Under the pieces are notes generated by a model that saw nothing but the letters and a program-made list of their open reading frames with translations, was not told the origin of the DNA and did no database searches. The position numbers were made by a program, and so were the translations under genes. Below are positions 6,256 to 7,720 of a stretch of 7,720 nt of DNA, in pieces (positions within the stretch are counted from its first letter, which is position 1; each line of letters begins with the position of its first letter). Source of the DNA: Hyphomicrobiales bacterium (lineage in GTDB: Bacteria; Pseudomonadota; Alphaproteobacteria; Rhizobiales; Xanthobacteraceae). The stretch spans positions 1-7,720 of the forward strand of contig JAPLPC010000531.1 in NCBI GenBank assembly GCA_026400425.1. The letters are read 5' to 3'.

Positions 6256-6753
6256 TTACCAGCCGCGCGTGCCCTCGCTGCCCTTGAACGGGCCGACGAT
6301 GCGCGATGTGATCCAACCGCCATAGAAGTCACCGGCCTGGGCCTGCACACGCTCGTCGCCGACCCAGCATTCGTCGACGCGCGAGGCATAGAAGGCGAGA
6401 TAGCCGGCGATCTCCGTGAAGGCGGTCGTTGGGCTTGGATAGCTCCACGCGGCGTTGGCGATGATCCGGCCCTTGACGTCGAGCGACCAGTAGTGCGCCT
6501 GGCCCTTCCATTCGCACCACGACGTGCCGGCTGCCCTGCGCAGCACGGATGGCATGATATCGCCCGGCGGCAGGTAATAGACCGGCGGATGGCTGGTTTC
6601 GAGCACGCGGTAACCTTCCGTCGTGTCGGCGATGGTGATGCCGTCGACCACGATCCGCAGCCGGCTCGGTTCGCGCGCGAGCCGCGGCGGGCGGGGATAG
6701 TCCCAGACCGATTCCTGGCCTGGTCCCGGCGCGATGCGCATGGGTTTGAACAT
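6256..6753 (-). CDS. DUF427 domain protein
   Basis: A 165-residue probably soluble protein of the DUF427 (PF04248) family, whose biochemical role is not established. Family signatures are GPGQESVWDYPRPP near the N-terminus, SHPPVYYLPPGDI, CEWKGQAHYWSL, AAWSYPSP and IAGYLAFYA, and it ends in a tail with GGWITSRIVGPFKG and GTRGW. No signal peptide or membrane helix is evident. Two ATGs, at 6753 and 6741 (four codons later), are possible. Neither has a good RBS, which suggests translation coupled to the overlapping upstream DUF3422 gene. The frame is open upstream to 6966, but that part is the DUF3422 gene read in another frame. It converges with the flavoenzyme across a 38-base gap that has only a 5-bp hairpin. 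The pairing with DUF3422 suggests co-expression, though not what the pair does. Confidence 0.88.
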   Translation of the reverse strand: MFKPMRIAPGPGQESVWDYPRPPRLAREPSRLRIVVDGITIADTTEGYRVLETSHPPVYYLPPGDIMPSVLRRAAGTSWCEWKGQAHYWSLDVKGRIIANAAWSYPSPTTAFTEIAGYLAFYASRVDECWVGDERVQAQAGDFYGGWITSRIVGPFKGSEGTRGW

Positions 6754-7720
6754 GGCGGCGGACCCGGCGAACCATCCACCAGATCGAGCCCGCGGCGATC
6801 GGGACGAATACCGCCGTCGCGATGCTGGGTTCAACGGTGAAACGCCCGCTGTCATGCGCGGCCTTGGCGAGGTAGCCGAACAGGCTGACCACGTAATAGG
6901 TGATGGCAGCCACCGACAGACCCTCCACCGTGGCCTGCAACCGCAGTTGCAGCCGGGTGCGGGCATTCATGGATTTCAGCAGCTCCTGATTCTGCTGCTC
7001 GAGCTCGACATCGACCCGGGTGCGCAGCAGATTGGCGGCGCGGGCGAGCTTGGTGGACAGATTGGCCTGCCGGTTCTCGACGGTGACGCAGGTGCTGAGG
7101 GCCGGCTTCATGCGGCGGTCCAGAAACGATGACCAGGTCGGCAGTCCGCTGACCTTGCGCTCGCCGATGGTCTGCAGCCGCTGCGTGACGATTTCCTCAT
7201 AGGCGCGGCTGGCGCCGAACCGGAACACGCTGGCCGCAGCGCCGGCCTCGACATCCGCGGCCAGCGCCGTCAGCTCGTCGAGCAGTTTCTGGTTGCTGGC
7301 GAGATCGCCGGGACGGCGCATCTCCTCGGTCACCTCCGCCAGCCGCTGCTCGCTGGCGCCGATCGAAGGCGACAGCCGTTGCGCCTCCGGCAGCCCGAGC
7401 AGCGCCAGGGTCCGATAGGTCTCCAGCTCCAGCACCCGCTGTGTCAGCGCGCCCGCCCGCTCCGGCGACAGGCCGCGGTCGATCAGCAGAATGCGCAGGA
7501 AGCCCGACGGGCCGGGCTGAAAATCAGTGGCATAGATCGCCTTGCCGTCGGAATTCTCGGCCACCGCAAGGCTGGCGCGGTCGAACAGCCGTTCCGGCGC
7601 GGTGCGCTCGCCGTCCTCCGCCAGCGCGTGGAGATCGATCGCCACCAGCAGCGGGCCGGGCTGCGGCAGCAGCGCCATCGGTTCGGCCAACGAGGATGGA
7701 TCGGGGTGAAACGGCACACC
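6329..7720 (-). CDS. DUF3422 family membrane protein, 5' end outside window, 3' end overruns DUF427
   Basis: The frame enters from the right edge (GGT GTG CCG at 7720-7712); the GTG at 7717 is probably internal, because DUF3422 proteins have more residues upstream. From that GTG, recognisable family stretches are FLRILLIDRGLSPERAGAL (73-91), LETYRTLALLGLPEAQRL (98-115), RFGASRAYEEIV (166-177) and a long helix containing ARAANLLRTRVDVELEQQN (225-243). Two membrane helices follow, about 267-285 (with AAITYYVVSLFGYLAK) and 298-316, then basic RRVRRH at 317-322. Homology appears to end there, near base 6752. No stop follows: the frame runs about 140 more codons across the DUF427 gene to a TGA at 6329-6331. 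That tail is an Arg/Gly/Ala/His-rich string typical of out-of-frame high-GC DNA. The family is conserved but uncharacterised; the C-terminal hairpin suggests an inner-membrane anchor with a cytoplasmic coiled coil. A lost stop or an indel near 6750 is likely. Confidence 0.82.
   Translation of the reverse strand, partial: GVPFHPDPSSLAEPMALLPQPGPLLVAIDLHALAEDGERTAPERLFDRASLAVAENSDGKAIYATDFQPGPSGFLRILLIDRGLSPERAGALTQRVLELETYRTLALLGLPEAQRLSPSIGASEQRLAEVTEEMRRPGDLASNQKLLDELTALAADVEAGAAASVFRFGASRAYEEIVTQRLQTIGERKVSGLPTWSSFLDRRMKPALSTCVTVENRQANLSTKLARAANLLRTRVDVELEQQNQELLKSMNARTRLQLRLQATVEGLSVAAITYYVVSLFGYLAKAAHDSGRFTVEPSIATAVFVPIAAGSIWWMVRRVRRHVQTHAHRAGTRPGIGLGLSPPAAARARTEPAADRGRRHHHRRHDGRLPRARNQPSAGLLPAAGRYHAIRAAQGSRHVVVRMEGPGALLVARRQGPDHRQRRVELSKPNDRLHGDRRLSRLLCLARRRMLGRRRACAGPGR

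Overview
The window looks like a stretch of chromosome from a high-GC alphaproteobacterium. The style of its genes suggests the Bradyrhizobium / Rhodopseudomonas / Afipia group (Nitrobacteraceae): four-helix-bundle chemoreceptors, a DUF3422 membrane protein beside a DUF427 protein, and a short secreted Gly/Arg-rich protein with a conserved Cys tail. That placement is inferred from protein families, not from a marker gene. No tRNA, rRNA, insertion sequence, integrase, CRISPR array or replication origin was seen.

Layout, left to right. (1) 1-385 is the 3' end of a methyl-accepting chemotaxis protein (MCP) gene, closed by a strong terminator hairpin. (2) 659-2350 is a complete MCP gene whose last 128 codons are a near-copy of that fragment, so the locus holds a tandem pair of receptor genes. 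(3) Just after it, a 13-bp hairpin separates it from a convergent minus-strand gene at 2385-4187, a NodU/TobZ/CmcH-type O-carbamoyltransferase. (4) 4188-4553 is a gene-free divergent control region with candidate back-to-back promoters and a 14-bp palindrome. (5) 4554-4871 encodes a small exported Gly/Arg-rich protein with its own terminator. (6) 5105-6217 encodes an Old Yellow Enzyme of the YqjM/XenA class. (7) Convergent to it on the minus strand lie a DUF3422 membrane protein (cut by the right edge) and a DUF427 protein. They overlap because the DUF3422 frame has no stop codon at its expected end.

The genes do not form one pathway. The two MCPs are a sensory unit. The carbamoyltransferase, the Gly-rich protein and the flavoenzyme each appear to be single transcription units bounded by terminators or divergent promoters. 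Only the DUF3422-DUF427 pair looks like an operon. I found no convincing new multi-gene system. The points most worth checking are the overrunning DUF3422 frame, the graded sequence identity between the two MCP genes, the orphan carbamoyltransferase, and the divergent control region.
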